Source: Isoperla grammatica (Eukaryota > Arthropoda > Insecta > Plecoptera > Perlodidae). From it: a stretch of DNA of 64,000 nt. The stretch lies in the NCBI GenBank assembly GCA_945910005.1, contig OX246743.1, positions 5,776,018 through 5,840,017 on the forward strand. The letters run 5' to 3'. Of this stretch, positions 12,371 to 24,400 are shown in pieces. How positions within the stretch are numbered: the stretch's first letter is position 1; the number at the start of each line of letters is the position of its first letter. The notes under the pieces are model-generated. The model was given only the letters and a program-made list of their open reading frames with translations. It was not told the origin of the DNA and searched no databases. A program made the position numbers and the translations under genes.

Positions 12371-15300
12371 TTAAGTTGCTGCTGGGGCTGGGGCTGGGGC
12401 TGCGGCTGCAGCTTCAGCCCCTTCAGCAGGTGGTCCCTCTTCCTCTATAACCGTAGGATGATATTCCTCTTCCTCTTCCTCTTCTTCATCATCTTCATCT
12501 TCTTGACCAAGTTCGGCAAATGCCTGTTTATCCTGGAATTTGATAAAGAGAATAAACACTGGCTTTGGAGCAGTGGGTGTCCACATATGGTACACGCTAC
12601 AAGTATTTCTGAATGAAACGACAGAAAATAAGTGTGAGTATGCAAGTGAATGTTGAAACTGTGGGCCCAAGACACAACATCAATACAGTATGTATTCAAT
12701 TGCACCCAATTCAACGAAAAGCATTTCCACTTTCCAACATGCATAATTAATTGTGGCCATGTACCAATACCATATCTTACATTCTATTTCAATTATTTAG
12801 TTTTCATTAAGGATGGACAATGGTTCTCACTGGCACTTTTAAGTATGTATGATGAACTTGAAAAAAGTTTGAATCGAAGTATTTAAAAAAGATAAATTCC
12901 TGGACAGAACTCAGTGTTTGTACGTACCTCTGGCTCCGAAACATTGGTGAACCAATGCTCACCTTATGACAAGTACGTTCGTAAATGCTTTGAAATATCT
13001 TCCTATACACCTACATTTCTTGTATGCAACCATATCCTACCACAGTACTATGCTGCTATACCTGTCTAGATTCTTCTTACAAATATATTACATTACATGT
13101 ATATTGTATGTCTAAGTTTAAAACAGGGATATGGACTGCACTATTCCTAATTGTACCTATCTTAATACTGTACAAGAATCCTATGGGCCTAAAATTCCTA
13201 AATAGAGAAGTTAACCTATACACTATAGCCTATACTATACACCAGTGGTTCCCAACTTTGTTCATCTCATGGACTGGCACGGTTACAAGGGGTCTGGAGT
13301 ATAGCCCTAGCCGCCAGAGGCGAATTTTTTTGGATACTTATACCCCAAGTACAGCGATCTGAGCAAATAAGGCAGGCTAAGGCAAGGGGCAATTCGAAGA
13401 TAGTCAACACAGGAAATATCATTCAAATCATCGTTAAAACTTTCAATAAATTACTAATTATCGATTGTAAAACTTTTTAAATGTGTTTATTATAAATTAT
13501 AAGAGACTAATAATTTAAGGTGGGATTGCGTGTTTATAATCTTGGTTGTTTCTAGTCTTGGGTCGTTCCTGAGGTCCTGGTTACGCCTGTAATAGCTATC
13601 AATGCTCTCAAATTTACATGTCGGTAAAAGTGGATGTTTGTAGACAGTATTGATTGATTTGTCAGCAAGTTTCACCCCCTAAGAAAATATAATTTAGCTA
13701 ATTCATTCATATACCGAGTACACGTAAAATTAAAATGTCTGTAAAACTAAATTTTTTTTCATTTCTACATGTTTCTAAAATATTATCATAATTACAACAA
13801 ATAGACCACCGGTTGGGAATCACTGCTGTACCGGTACACTACTCTGCAACTATCATTAGTTCCTACCTTCATGACTGTGGCCCAGAAGTCTCGCTCTGCA
13901 AGTTCTATGGAACTCTCCTGCGGTTCAATAACTAACTGAGAAGCCTTGCTTCCCGATCCTGGGTCCCTAGATAGACTGTCGCGGTCTGCCCCTGCCTTGG
14001 TCTTCTGCTTCAGTCGGATCTCTCGAATCCTCGCTTCTAATATCTTCTCTCGGCGGCTCTCCCGTTCAAACATCTGAAATGTTGTGTCCATGTTGTGTAT
14101 ATGAATAAAACTATGTGATGGAATACATACTTTTCTTTATTTGTATTTGATGTATAGGTACTGTGTAGGGAGACTATGGCAACTGAAACATTATTCAGAA
14201 GAGAGGCAAGCAGCTGTGGGAAGAAACAGATGTACAAAGACTGGAGGAACAGCAAGAGCAAGATCGTGAACGCGTGGGATGAAGTAGGAAAGAAGAAAAA
14301 GTGGATGAAGGCCTGGCAAACCGATGTGAGCAAACTCTGTAGGCCTATGCCCAAGAATACTTGTGCCTAGCCACCCCCTGACCCGACTTAAAAACTGGTT
14401 TTGAAATATATACTTACGTATTCTCTATTTTTATTCACAAATGGGTATTGCAGTTTTGGTAAAATTATTGCAAGCTTCAAATAAACAGAATTTTGAAAAA
14501 TGCCCTAACTGGAATTTACATAGGATAGCTGGTGTAGTCATGATGCTATTTTGTTTTTCTTACCGCAGTCAGCAGAGCTTTGTCATTTTTATTGTTTGTA
14601 GCGAAGTTTTCGGAGAACTCGACCAGGTATGATGTTCCGATACTGTTCCCGACCGCAACCAGCTGTCCTTCATCATGAATACGTAGACACTTCAGCGGAT
14701 AATCGCAAACCTAGAAACAAAAATATGTTGCTACCTATGTTAGATGTTTGTCCATAACAACTTATTGCTAACAAACTTGTCGTTTCGAGTCGTCATGAAG
14801 ACTAGATAAACATTATTAGGCTTCGGGCCGGTTTCTGAACAGCTATTGTAAATATGAATAGGAATATTTAATATTAAATAAATATATAAAAAGTTAGTAG
14901 ATAATAACTTGTTTTTGCCATGGTAACCATCAACCAGAAGCCTTAAAATCTACCTCATAGTATTCATAGTCAAAGCTTATTAGGCCCTAGCTCTTATTAA
15001 ATTTATATTAGCTGTTCATAATACCGGGCTCACGTGTTGTTCCTCAGGGGCCGGATTCACAAGAGGTCTTAACTTAGGCCTGGTCTAACTTTAGGACCAC
15101 TACGCCATTGGCTGATACGGACCTACACATAGCCTCGACTCGACGTTGCTAAGAAACCCTAGTAAATAACAAACACTTGAGACAAATATTTAGGCCCGGT
15201 CTGAGTTGGTCTTATCTTTCTTCAAAGATGGTGGCAATGCGTCTATGACTACGAAGTGTGAACACAAATAAATATCGTTTACTTACCTTGACATACAAAT

Positions 15301-18118
15301 TTCTCTGTTTTTAGATTGTGGAGGTATAAGAAAACAAAACACTAAACTTTAAAACACCGCCTTGCAATATTTTAAGTTCACTGTGATTTCCACGAAAGTA
15401 GCTATCAATTGGGCCGTGTAGTAGGCCTATCATGGATTTATAATAGCACATACGGTACAGCAGGACTTAGGACCGGTCCTAAGTTAAGACCTCTTGTGAA
15501 TCCGGCCCCAGGTGTTTTGTAGTTTCCGAGTAAAATGGCCTTAAATAAAAGAAAGTAAACGCAACAAGGCGAGTGCTGGACACACCTTGACGCTCAGCGT
15601 AGCCTCGCGCTGTTGCTGCAAGATGTCCCACGCATCCAACGTGCCGTCCATCCTGGTGGTGTAGAAGGCAGAGAATCGGGTGGTGCTCCACGCCCCGTCC
15701 GTTAGCAGCGCCCGATGGTTGCACGTCCACATGATGGACGACTCCTTGCAATCCTCCGACCATATCCTGGCCGTCCAGTCCCCCACCGTCAAGAAGTTCT
15801 TGACGAACGCCGGATTCCTCTGGAGCGCGTACACGGGTCCGAGGTGGGCCGAGAACTTGCCGACCATCTTCTCCGAGGGTAGTTTCCCCTTGCGGTTGAG
15901 GCCGACCACCACCCCGTTCTCCGTGCCGGCCATGAACCGCGTCGGAATGGTCGGCTCGTACTCGAGACTGGACACCCCTAGAGCGCGACTCCTGTCCTGT
16001 TCGTCCGGCTTGACCACGTCCATTATCAGGTCCTCGGTGGGTTCCGTCAGCTTGCGGAGGTCCCACCACTTGACCACGCCGTCCGTCGACGAGGAGAAGA
16101 ACTCGGTGCCCGACTTGGACGCTATCCAGATGACGTTCTGCACGGGGTCGCGGTGGCTCGTCTCCAGGTAGCTCAGCTCGACGGGATCCGAGCCGCGACG
16201 GCTGTCCCAGAAGGCGACCTGGCCACTGTACATACCGCTCACCAGACTGTGCGGGTCCTTCGGGTTGTACTCGAGGCACACTATCGGCACCTCGGGCTTC
16301 AACATCAGTTGCGGCTTGTTCGGGTTCTCTGGAAATACGTAAGGAACTCTTCGAGTGTTACACTCGAAAACGGACCGTGCGCTCGGCCCGAAACGGTCGG
16401 AATATAAGTTTCTGTGGACGCAGCAAAACCCGACGGTTCAAGTTTTAATGTGGAAAATTCCTCATGAAGCAAAAAATCATATTTGATAACTTGTTTCTAC
16501 TGAAAACTTGAATGGAGACTTGCCTACAATACAACTGCCAAAACTTCTTACACTGGGTAGGCCTGCAGATATTGGTTGTTGTTTCGTGACAAATAAGGAA
16601 CTAGGTCCATGTCATTTAATTGATATTACTCATGTGTTTGATTAACATACAAAGCAGATTTGTTTTAGTTAAAATTGTATTACCTGTATGAAATTAGCAA
16701 GAGTAAATAACGGTGACTCAATATGTAGGCCTACTTTACACTGTATGTTGCAAAGAATTGCGAAGAAAAAATCATTCACGCTAACAACTTGTACCAGACT
16801 TACCAACTTCCCAAATGTAAGAGCTAGTGCTGAGATCTGGTGGTGTACGTTGAAATTCTAAACTGCAGTGCGTTACAGCCAGACATTTCCCTCCATCCGG
16901 AGACCACGAGAGGTGTGTTATAGGTCTTTTCACAATGTTAGGATCTCGATAGACATTCACACATCGCGAAGAAGTGTGCTCTGCTAATGTTAAAGGTTCT
17001 TGGTCCTCAAAGTACTTTTCATAAATATTTACGGCATTGTTCTGTAATATGCAATGCTCCATTGTCTGAAAATATATAAAAGCATGGTGTTAAAAATTTA
17101 GTTCATATAGGCTTAAAATAGATTGATCTGTATTTGTGACTCTTCACATGAGGCTCCTTCTAATCTATTCAAATGTTTATGTTTGTCAAATATTTATTGA
17201 AGAAACTCTCTTGGGTGGAATGTAACCTATCACTACGTTTATCAAGCGGACTGGGTTTGGACTGACTTCAGTACGCACCGAGTTCGTAGCCTGTTTAGCA
17301 AGCATACTTCAATCCGGACTCCTCCAATTAGACCCTATCCCTAGTCCTATTAAACCGGGCTCGATCGGCTTCTTAACAGAACTGAAATAAGCTCGAGCTG
17401 AGGTGTTTATCAGTCGAACTCAGTGCGCACTAAACTCGGCTCCCACCGCCAAGTGCGAGCCCAGTCCGCTTGATAAACGTAGTGTTTGTTCATGACCCAT
17501 GAGTATAATACATGCTAGTGTGCATAATATGTATAATACAATCATTTTTAAATTGATCCAAAATTCTAATTTAAAATCTGTTAAAATATCAATAAACATA
17601 ACATGTATTTGTACTACCAGTACCGGTACACAAGGCATGCACAGTGATTCTAGATGCATAGGAGGATGGGCAGTCCTATAAGTATGTAACTTACGGTTGC
17701 TAGATCGAGTACAGCAAGACAGTACGTCTCGTCTTTTTCAACTTTCTTACGGAATCTCATAGTTTGTTCTATGTCGATTGGGTTTACATCTCGGGGCCAA
17801 CCACCCTCAACATGATTCATGCTATGCTGGTCATAATCTGCTCGAGTTGTATTGCACTGAAAAAATAGTTCAATATCTTGATTTCAAAGTTTTAATACAA
17901 ACACAAAATGTACACAATATTATTCATTAACAAACCTCATGTTCAGCAAACTGTTTGCTACATTGTGACATCCGGCTAACAGGATTTTTTCTTATGTATT
18001 CTTCAAGAAGAGCTTTGTTAGGTGGTAGATTGTCCAACAATTTTGGTCCGTCATCACTGAACATACATTGGCGCCCGAACTCGCTGCGTTTTTTTGTATA
18101 AATATATTGTAAATCCAT
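12371..18118 (-). CDS. DNAI2: Dynein axonemal intermediate chain 2 (outer dynein arm)
   Basis: Complete gene on the minus strand. Coding exons in transcription order: 18118-17936, 17856-17695, 17065-16804, 16328-15586, 14710-14564, 14073-13867, 12532-12371. Phases are 0,0,1,0,0,0 and give about 621 residues (human protein about 605). The N-terminus [18 protein letters not shown] matches the family start and fixes the ATG. WD-repeat blocks follow, including [54 protein letters not shown] and [13 protein letters not shown], then the conserved [19 protein letters not shown]. The tail is a Glu/Asp run followed by an Ala-Pro run. DNAI2 is an outer-arm dynein intermediate chain, a WD40 scaffold needed for arm assembly and docking on axonemal doublets. 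It diverges from AP5Z1 and converges on ENOX. Orthology is very secure; the last acceptor is the least certain boundary. Confidence 0.95.
12533..13866 (-). other. DNAI2 intron 6 (contains a hAT-like MITE)
   Basis: Intron between the last two coding exons. No coding signal is seen. It holds the degenerate hAT-type element at 13243-13825. Confidence 0.8.
13243..13825. mobile_element. hAT-like non-autonomous element (old)
   Basis: The left end CAGTGGTTCCCAAC is matched by an inverted right end (GTTGGGAATCACTG), a classic hAT/Charlie-type terminus. The interior is AT-rich and non-coding. No convincing 8-bp target duplication remains, so the insertion looks old. Confidence 0.6.
14074..14563 (-). 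other. DNAI2 intron 5
   Basis: Non-coding intron. A purine-rich open frame on the opposite strand (about 14176-14370) shows no family resemblance and no splice support, so I do not call it a gene. Confidence 0.7.
15047..15509. mobile_element. TIR MITE in DNAI2 intron 4
   Basis: The end GGGGCCGGATTCACAAGAGG and its continuation (about 32 bp) recur inverted at the right edge, giving near-perfect terminal inverted repeats around a 463-bp non-coding element. No clear target duplication is visible, so the superfamily is unassigned. Confidence 0.7.
17231..17484. mobile_element. Short TIR MITE in DNAI2 intron 2
   Basis: CACTACGTTTATCAAGCGGA at the left edge is repeated inverted at the right edge, a roughly 25-bp exact terminal inverted repeat around a 254-bp element. 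There is no coding potential. Confidence 0.7.
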
Positions 18119-18457
18119 TGCTAATGTCTTATGTTGATCACAGTTATCGTAATAAATTAACTAAAAAAGAGTCCTGTAAGTATATTTCTTCAAGTCTACT
18201 TTCGGATGGTAGGCTAAACACTATTTGTTTATTTAAATTGGTTGCCATGGGGAAATACCTAAAAGATCAAGTTGACTATGCAGCAAATTAAGAAAAATTA
18301 CAAGTAATGTTATCACAGTAGAGAATAGATAAATATATTTTTGTATGAAAAAATATATTTAATATTTTCAGTATAGATGCACTTTTTATGTGGAAAGATT
18401 GTATACATTTGGCTTTTAAAAAGTTCTCATGTGACGTACGTAGAAGGCCTAAGAAAG
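18119..18457. promoter_or_regulatory. Bidirectional promoter region between DNAI2 and AP5Z1
   Basis: The start codons of DNAI2 (-) and AP5Z1 (+) are about 340 bp apart with no intervening coding sequence, so both promoters must lie here or in undetected upstream exons. The spacer is AT-rich, with an X-box-like motif near the DNAI2 side and TGACGTAC (CRE-like, about 18432) near the AP5Z1 side. Shared regulation is inferred from the spacing. Confidence 0.65.
18241..18254. promoter_or_regulatory. Possible RFX X-box half-site upstream of DNAI2
   Basis: GTTGCCATGG matches the first ten bases of the palindromic ciliary X-box GTTGCCATGGCAAC. The second half-site is weak (GGAA). It lies 123 bp upstream of the DNAI2 ATG, the usual place for X-boxes in ciliary genes. 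Confidence 0.45.
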
Positions 18458-21400
18458 ATGGCTACGGCCAAAGGTTCTTTGACAGAACTAGTGATACATT
18501 ACAGGTTTGAATGTTTTACTGTTTTATGAGCATGGTTCTAGTTACAAACAGAGGCTTATGGCGTGTTCGTTTTTTAAATAATTCACTTAAATATTCTGTA
18601 AGCACTAAGCATTAATTTCATAATAGTATTTTTAGGTTATGTTACTGTGCCTGCTACCTACCTGCTAGAATCAACAGGTCTTAGGACATTGGGTTTGAAC
18701 GCTATATTTCAAACCCAATGCTTTGGCTTCCTTATTTTTTGGACTGTGTTCATATCAACCAGTTTCTGTTTTTGGCTTACGAGATGAGAGGGGAAGCTGT
18801 TACACAATTTACACATTTATAGAGCTAGCAATATAGTGTAATAGGGAGCATTTGGTAATACACATAGAATAGGCCTAGGCATCCAATGGCCTAGGCCTAC
18901 ACATACATAATACAAGGTTATTATATAGGGGAATACAGTGAAGGCAAATAAATATATCTTCTCGCCAGATGCTCGCCAGCTTGTACTATAATACGGGAGA
19001 TGAGCATTGGACAACAAAACCGCGAGCCAGGAAGAACACAACCAAAAACAAACAGTCGAATCATGACGTTAAGACTACTAGGCCTAGGCCTATACCATAT
19101 TTTATTGTTGTTGTTGTTGTTGTTGTTGTTAGTTCATCCCTTACTGTTAGCTGTAAGCCGGTGGCAAGAGTCTTCTTCCTCCATCCTTCCTTTCCCATTT
19201 TTTCTTCCTTCCTTCATCATCTACTTTTCTTCTCTCATTCCTCCCTGGTTTTCTTGCTTCCTTCTCCTCCATCACTCCCCTTACTTCCATTCTCCTCCCT
19301 TTCTCTGGACCGTCGCCTTTCACCTCCTCCATCGACCTGGGTTTTGGTTTAGGCTTCAGCCTGTCGGCAAATGCCCGTACCTTTTTTTGCCCTAGACAAC
19401 TTCCCCATCCAGCCCGTTCCACTCAACGATCGTCCTTAGGATACCTCAATCATTACTTGATTATGCCTATATATACTAATGTGACTATGTAAGAGATATT
19501 GTGATAGTGGGGAATATATTTATGTAATGCTACTAGTAAACGGCTTCCATATTTGCTACGTTCAGGACATTCGAAAAGTAGGCTATATTTATTTATTTAT
19601 TTATTTAATGTCTATCCTATTCAGTTATAAAAACTGATTTACAAAAGAGGACCTTAAATAAAACCAAGCTATGCAAACAATTAATAGTTATGAAATCATA
19701 AATAACAATAACAACAAAAACAAACTACTGAACTATATAAAATATAATCAAGAACAAGAAAAAATAATATGATTGAGTGAATGAAGTCGGTGGGTACAAG
19801 ACGAGCAATCGGAGGAGTTCTCTACCGAGATTCGGGCAAGGTGTTGTTGGTGGAGCAATGGCCTAATCTCATACGGATTATTGATGATATAGCTCTCCTC
19901 GACATACCGTTACCCTTAAACCATGGGGCCGTGGGGACAGACGGTGGAAGCTGTTATATTACAATGTGTATCGAGATGTCATTGAGGGTATCTTGTCTTA
20001 GACCACAAACATAATCCGTTTATGGGAGTTTAATTTCCAGTAGGCCTATGCAGTGTTGTTAAAGCTACTTTATAAAAGTAGCACTGTTACAGCTACAGCT
20101 ACTTGATCTTTGAAAGTAACTTAGCTACTTTTCAGCTACTGTATTTTGTCAAGTAGCTCGCTACTTGTACAGCTACCCAAAAAAAGTAGTTACGCTACTT
20201 TACAGCTTCTTTCATTTTTTATAAAGGACCAAGAGTACGTACTATTTATTGAAACGGCGGTACGGTCTGGAGGTGAGTCATACTCATATCACAGCTGCCG
20301 GGTCGAAACAGGAAACTCAGTGCTGGGGAGGCGGTTTTGGGACTATAGAGCAAGAAAGCCAATGTCAGTCGTCATTCCGAACCTGTGGCGGTGGGAATTG
20401 TGGCGGGCGAAACAAAACGTGTGTTTGTTTATTGCAAAAATAGAGTAGCGGCGACTTTTCGCTACAAATACTCGTATATAGTAGCTTGCTACTCGCTACT
20501 TTACTGCATTTTCAAATGTAGCGCGCTACCAGTCTCGCTACCAAAAAAAGTAACATGCTACAAGTAGCGCGTTACTTGTAGCGCGTTACTTAACAACACT
20601 GGGCCTATGGAAGTAGGCAGTGTCTTCTTAGCCATTGAGTCGGCAGTTTCGTTGCCCTCTAGGCCATTGTGGGCAGGGGCCCACATAAAACTTAGTATCT
20701 AATTTGTGCATACAGTGTAACAAAGATATGATATTTGCAATATGGTATGGTGAGAGTTCCTATAAGACCTCATGGTGATAGATTGTAGGCAGGTCTGTGA
20801 ATCAGAGACAATTAGTATACTTTGGTATGGGTATATGATTTGATGGAGCATACCTACAAATTTGAGTGCTTCTAGAATAGCACATGCCTCTGACGCTTCA
20901 CATGGTAGTTGGAAGCATTTTCCTGTTGACAGGAGGGATTCAAAATGCTGCCCCCACATAATCCTTGTGGACCATTTTCAAACCATCCGTATAAACTACT
21001 GATGAATTATTCCAAAATGAGCCTATATGTTCCCCTGAAAAGAGAGTTAACCTCCTGTACCGATATCCCAACGCTTCACCACTGGGATCTACTAGACCTA
21101 CACTGGAAACAGAAATAAATCCACTAGACTATACGAGCCATTTTGATGGTGGGATTCTTTGTTGTAATGGAAACAACACATGCAATTTTTAACCTATTTT
21201 TATGTCCTACAGAAATTTCTCGGGCGAGCACTTGCAAGAATTATGGAATCAAATTTACAGACAAGGTGTCAAAGTAGAATTCTTACGGGACATTCTTATG
21301 TATTATTTCCAACACAAAACTTTCCCACCTCCTCCTCAAAAGTTCTACGACACCCTTTTGTTAGCATTTGTTGCCAAGGGTACTTCGAAGAAAATCAAGA

Positions 21401-24400
21401 ACATTATATTTCATTTAATAGAGGAAATAAGTTTCTCATTAGAAAGCAGTATCTTGGAGTCTGTCAGTCTATCTGCAAGTAGTAACACAACTGTGGAGTT
21501 ACTCAATTCCGTGCTCGTTGGTGGTTTCGTTCCCCTCTTGGAGAAATCAACGATTGAACAATTGTTCACCCTGTTGGCGAGTGACAATCTGACAAGTGAG
21601 GAAGGTGGTAAACTGATGTTGTTTTTAAATCAAGTTGCTGTCATTTACCCTGCGCTAATGCCAAACGATTACGAGAAAGGTCTCGGTGAAATGATGGCAG
21701 GGTGGTTATGTAATACACGTGCTCTGCCCGGTGGTACTCAGTTCTTCTCTCGATCAGAAAAGTTGCGGGGGACGGAAGTGGATGGCTCGCAACTAACAGC
21801 TGGAGATATTTTTACAGTCTTGACACTTGGTAAGTTGATATATCTTGGTATGTGATTGGAGTCTCTAAATAGGGTACTGTGTATTTTTTCACTAGATGCA
21901 ATATACATTGAATGATTTAAATACTGTCATTAAAACATAGTTTTCCAATATAAAGACACCACCCTTTTTTTAAAGAATTATAGTTTAACGTAGTTTCACT
22001 AAATAGTAAATACCGGAACATCATATGACAGTAGGCATATCTTCCAGTTTGACACAGGGATCTCAGTTTGTAATCGTTCTATGCTTAACTGAAAAAAGTG
22101 CATGCTTATGTTGCCGTGGGAATCCAGGCATAAATGAGGCTGAATTTTAAATGTTTTCAAATTACAATCCAATTTTATTCATACTGTATAGCCTACGATT
22201 CAACTCTCATTTGGTACGAAAATAAACAAGTATGTGTATAAACAACAATCTATATCTAAAAGTACAATACAAACAGTAGGAAGTCCACAAAATCCCCCGT
22301 TGAAAATCTCCCGGTGTATAGACCAATGAGGTTTGTCATTTATATACGTAGAAGTATTTTTCATAACCCCAGAGAGAAACCCATTTTTTTTTTTTCTTTA
22401 AAGGCAAACGTTGTAGGTAGACCTTGGTAATAAGAGTGAATAATTAATAGCAAATTACCAGTGCTAGAGAAGTGGATGTAATAATATAAAAATGTGTTTT
22501 TATTATTACAGCCAACAACTTCACAAAAGATCATCTAATGGGCATACATACGTTTTCAATGCTTCGAGATTGGCTCGAAAGAGTTGAGCCAAAACTCTCC
22601 AACAGTGCAACAAGTAACCGCCGCTTATTGCTAGAGTTTGTGCGAGAATATTGCAGCGTAGCCGTTGGCCAGTGCTTAAGAGTTGCCCAGCAAGAACACG
22701 ATAAGGCTTTACAGAAAGCTGTCCTTTGTGAAGTACTGCATGTTCTCAGTCGCCTTATCCAATTGGACACGACTCAACGAATGCAATCCTTGTTGATCGT
22801 GAAACGTATCCAGGGTAGCATCTCTGACAAGTTTCGCTCAGACCCTCGTGACGTTTCAATCCTCGTTTGTGTGATGAGTTTTTACCTCAGCTTTGGTAAG
22901 ATGGAGTTATTTTTATTTACAGTTACACCTGACTGTCATTTCATCATCATCTGTTGCCACGTCCAACTCTGCTGTCATTTAAACTAAATTAATATTATCA
23001 ATGTAATAGACCAATTTCAAATTCCATTTTCATTTTTTTTTTATTGGCAATACAATTCGTGTTGCGTATTAACAATCAATGGAATGATATAAAATATGTA
23101 CCTTAAAACGTATTGCCTAATATAGTCAGTGTTTGCTGCTTGCATTTTGGTGCATACATGAGTCAAAAGACTTGGGCGTGTGTACCTGATGCCTGTTTGC
23201 CATCACCTAAGAGCTAATTTAAATCTATGTATTAAATTAAATATTAATTTTATATAAATTTAAATTTATTAAACATGTGCTAGCCCATGTAGCCTATATG
23301 GATTATCATCTTTTAATTTTTTTTTTAATACATATATATTTTTTTTCTGTACAGTTTTAGAGGAAATAAATCTCTTACACTTGACGGAGTTACGCACCAT
23401 ATTGAAAAATATTTTTCAGTACGTAACTGCATTGCAACTTTGTAACATTTCGAACGATTTTGTCACAAAACTATACACCTTCAATCCACATCAAGGCTTG
23501 TGGATGTTTAAATTTTAACTTGATCGGACTTTCCGTTCAACCGCTATCGACAGACAAAAACAAAAAACAGAAAGTGTGCCATAAAAGTCTATTGGAGACG
23601 CTCGCTTAACTAGGAAAACGCTCTGTGTGACGCGTTGATAAGCGAGCACGTCCATATCTACGAACTTTGCGGTGAAAAGTTCTCACAGCTAATAAAAACA
23701 ACAATTCAAGAATATGCGTTGCAAACTTGTTTCTAATTTTCATAGCTGTTACACTTCTCGACATTGTTGAATGCTGTTCAATGTGCGTTGCTAAGAATTT
23801 TCGTCGTCATTTCGTATAGTGTTTACTGTTTTCAACACTGTTACTAACACTTATTGACAGCAATAAAAAGATCATACTAAGATCATATGACATAGGGGGG
23901 TGTTTGAAGAAAAAAACATAATTCAGATATTGAACAATTAATCACATGCTCGCAAGTCGCTTATCAATGTGTTTTCCCTAGTGTATTTTCATAACTACTG
24001 TGCATTAAAATATGCTATTGTTAAAAGTTTTGTGTTTTCTCCAGGCGACACGTCGGATAATCCAGAACCGTTCTTTGAGCAGTTTCTGAGCGATACGGTA
24101 CAACGAAGTTACTCGTCAGGCATGGCAGCATTTGACATTGCCTCGCTTTTGGCAAACGAGGGCTCAAAGTTGAATCCGTCGTTACTACAAAGATTCTTTC
24201 CAAATCTCCTGAAACTTGTTGCCTGCCATCCTGCTTCCCTCGTTGAAGAGTACATACTACTTGTTCCACTTTTTGTTGGCCCACTCACAACAGTGGAGGT
24301 TTGTTATTTGTGTTCTGCTATGACTTAACCTACATGCAATTGAAATTGAAACAACCCCAAAGAAGTTTACTTAGTATTTAGTATTCCAATTAGCACAAGA

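Noticed and set aside
14176..14370. A 64-residue plus-strand ORF rich in Lys and Trp
   Set aside because: Lies in a DNAI2 intron on the opposite strand, has no recognised homology, and the purine-rich composition explains the open frame.
15479..16279. A 266-residue minus-strand ORF and a 163-residue plus-strand ORF
   Set aside because: Alternative frames of the DNAI2 WD-repeat exon.
19147..19422. A 91-residue Lys/Arg/Glu-rich minus-strand ORF
   Set aside because: Produced by a C/T-rich tract on the plus strand; no splice sites or homology.
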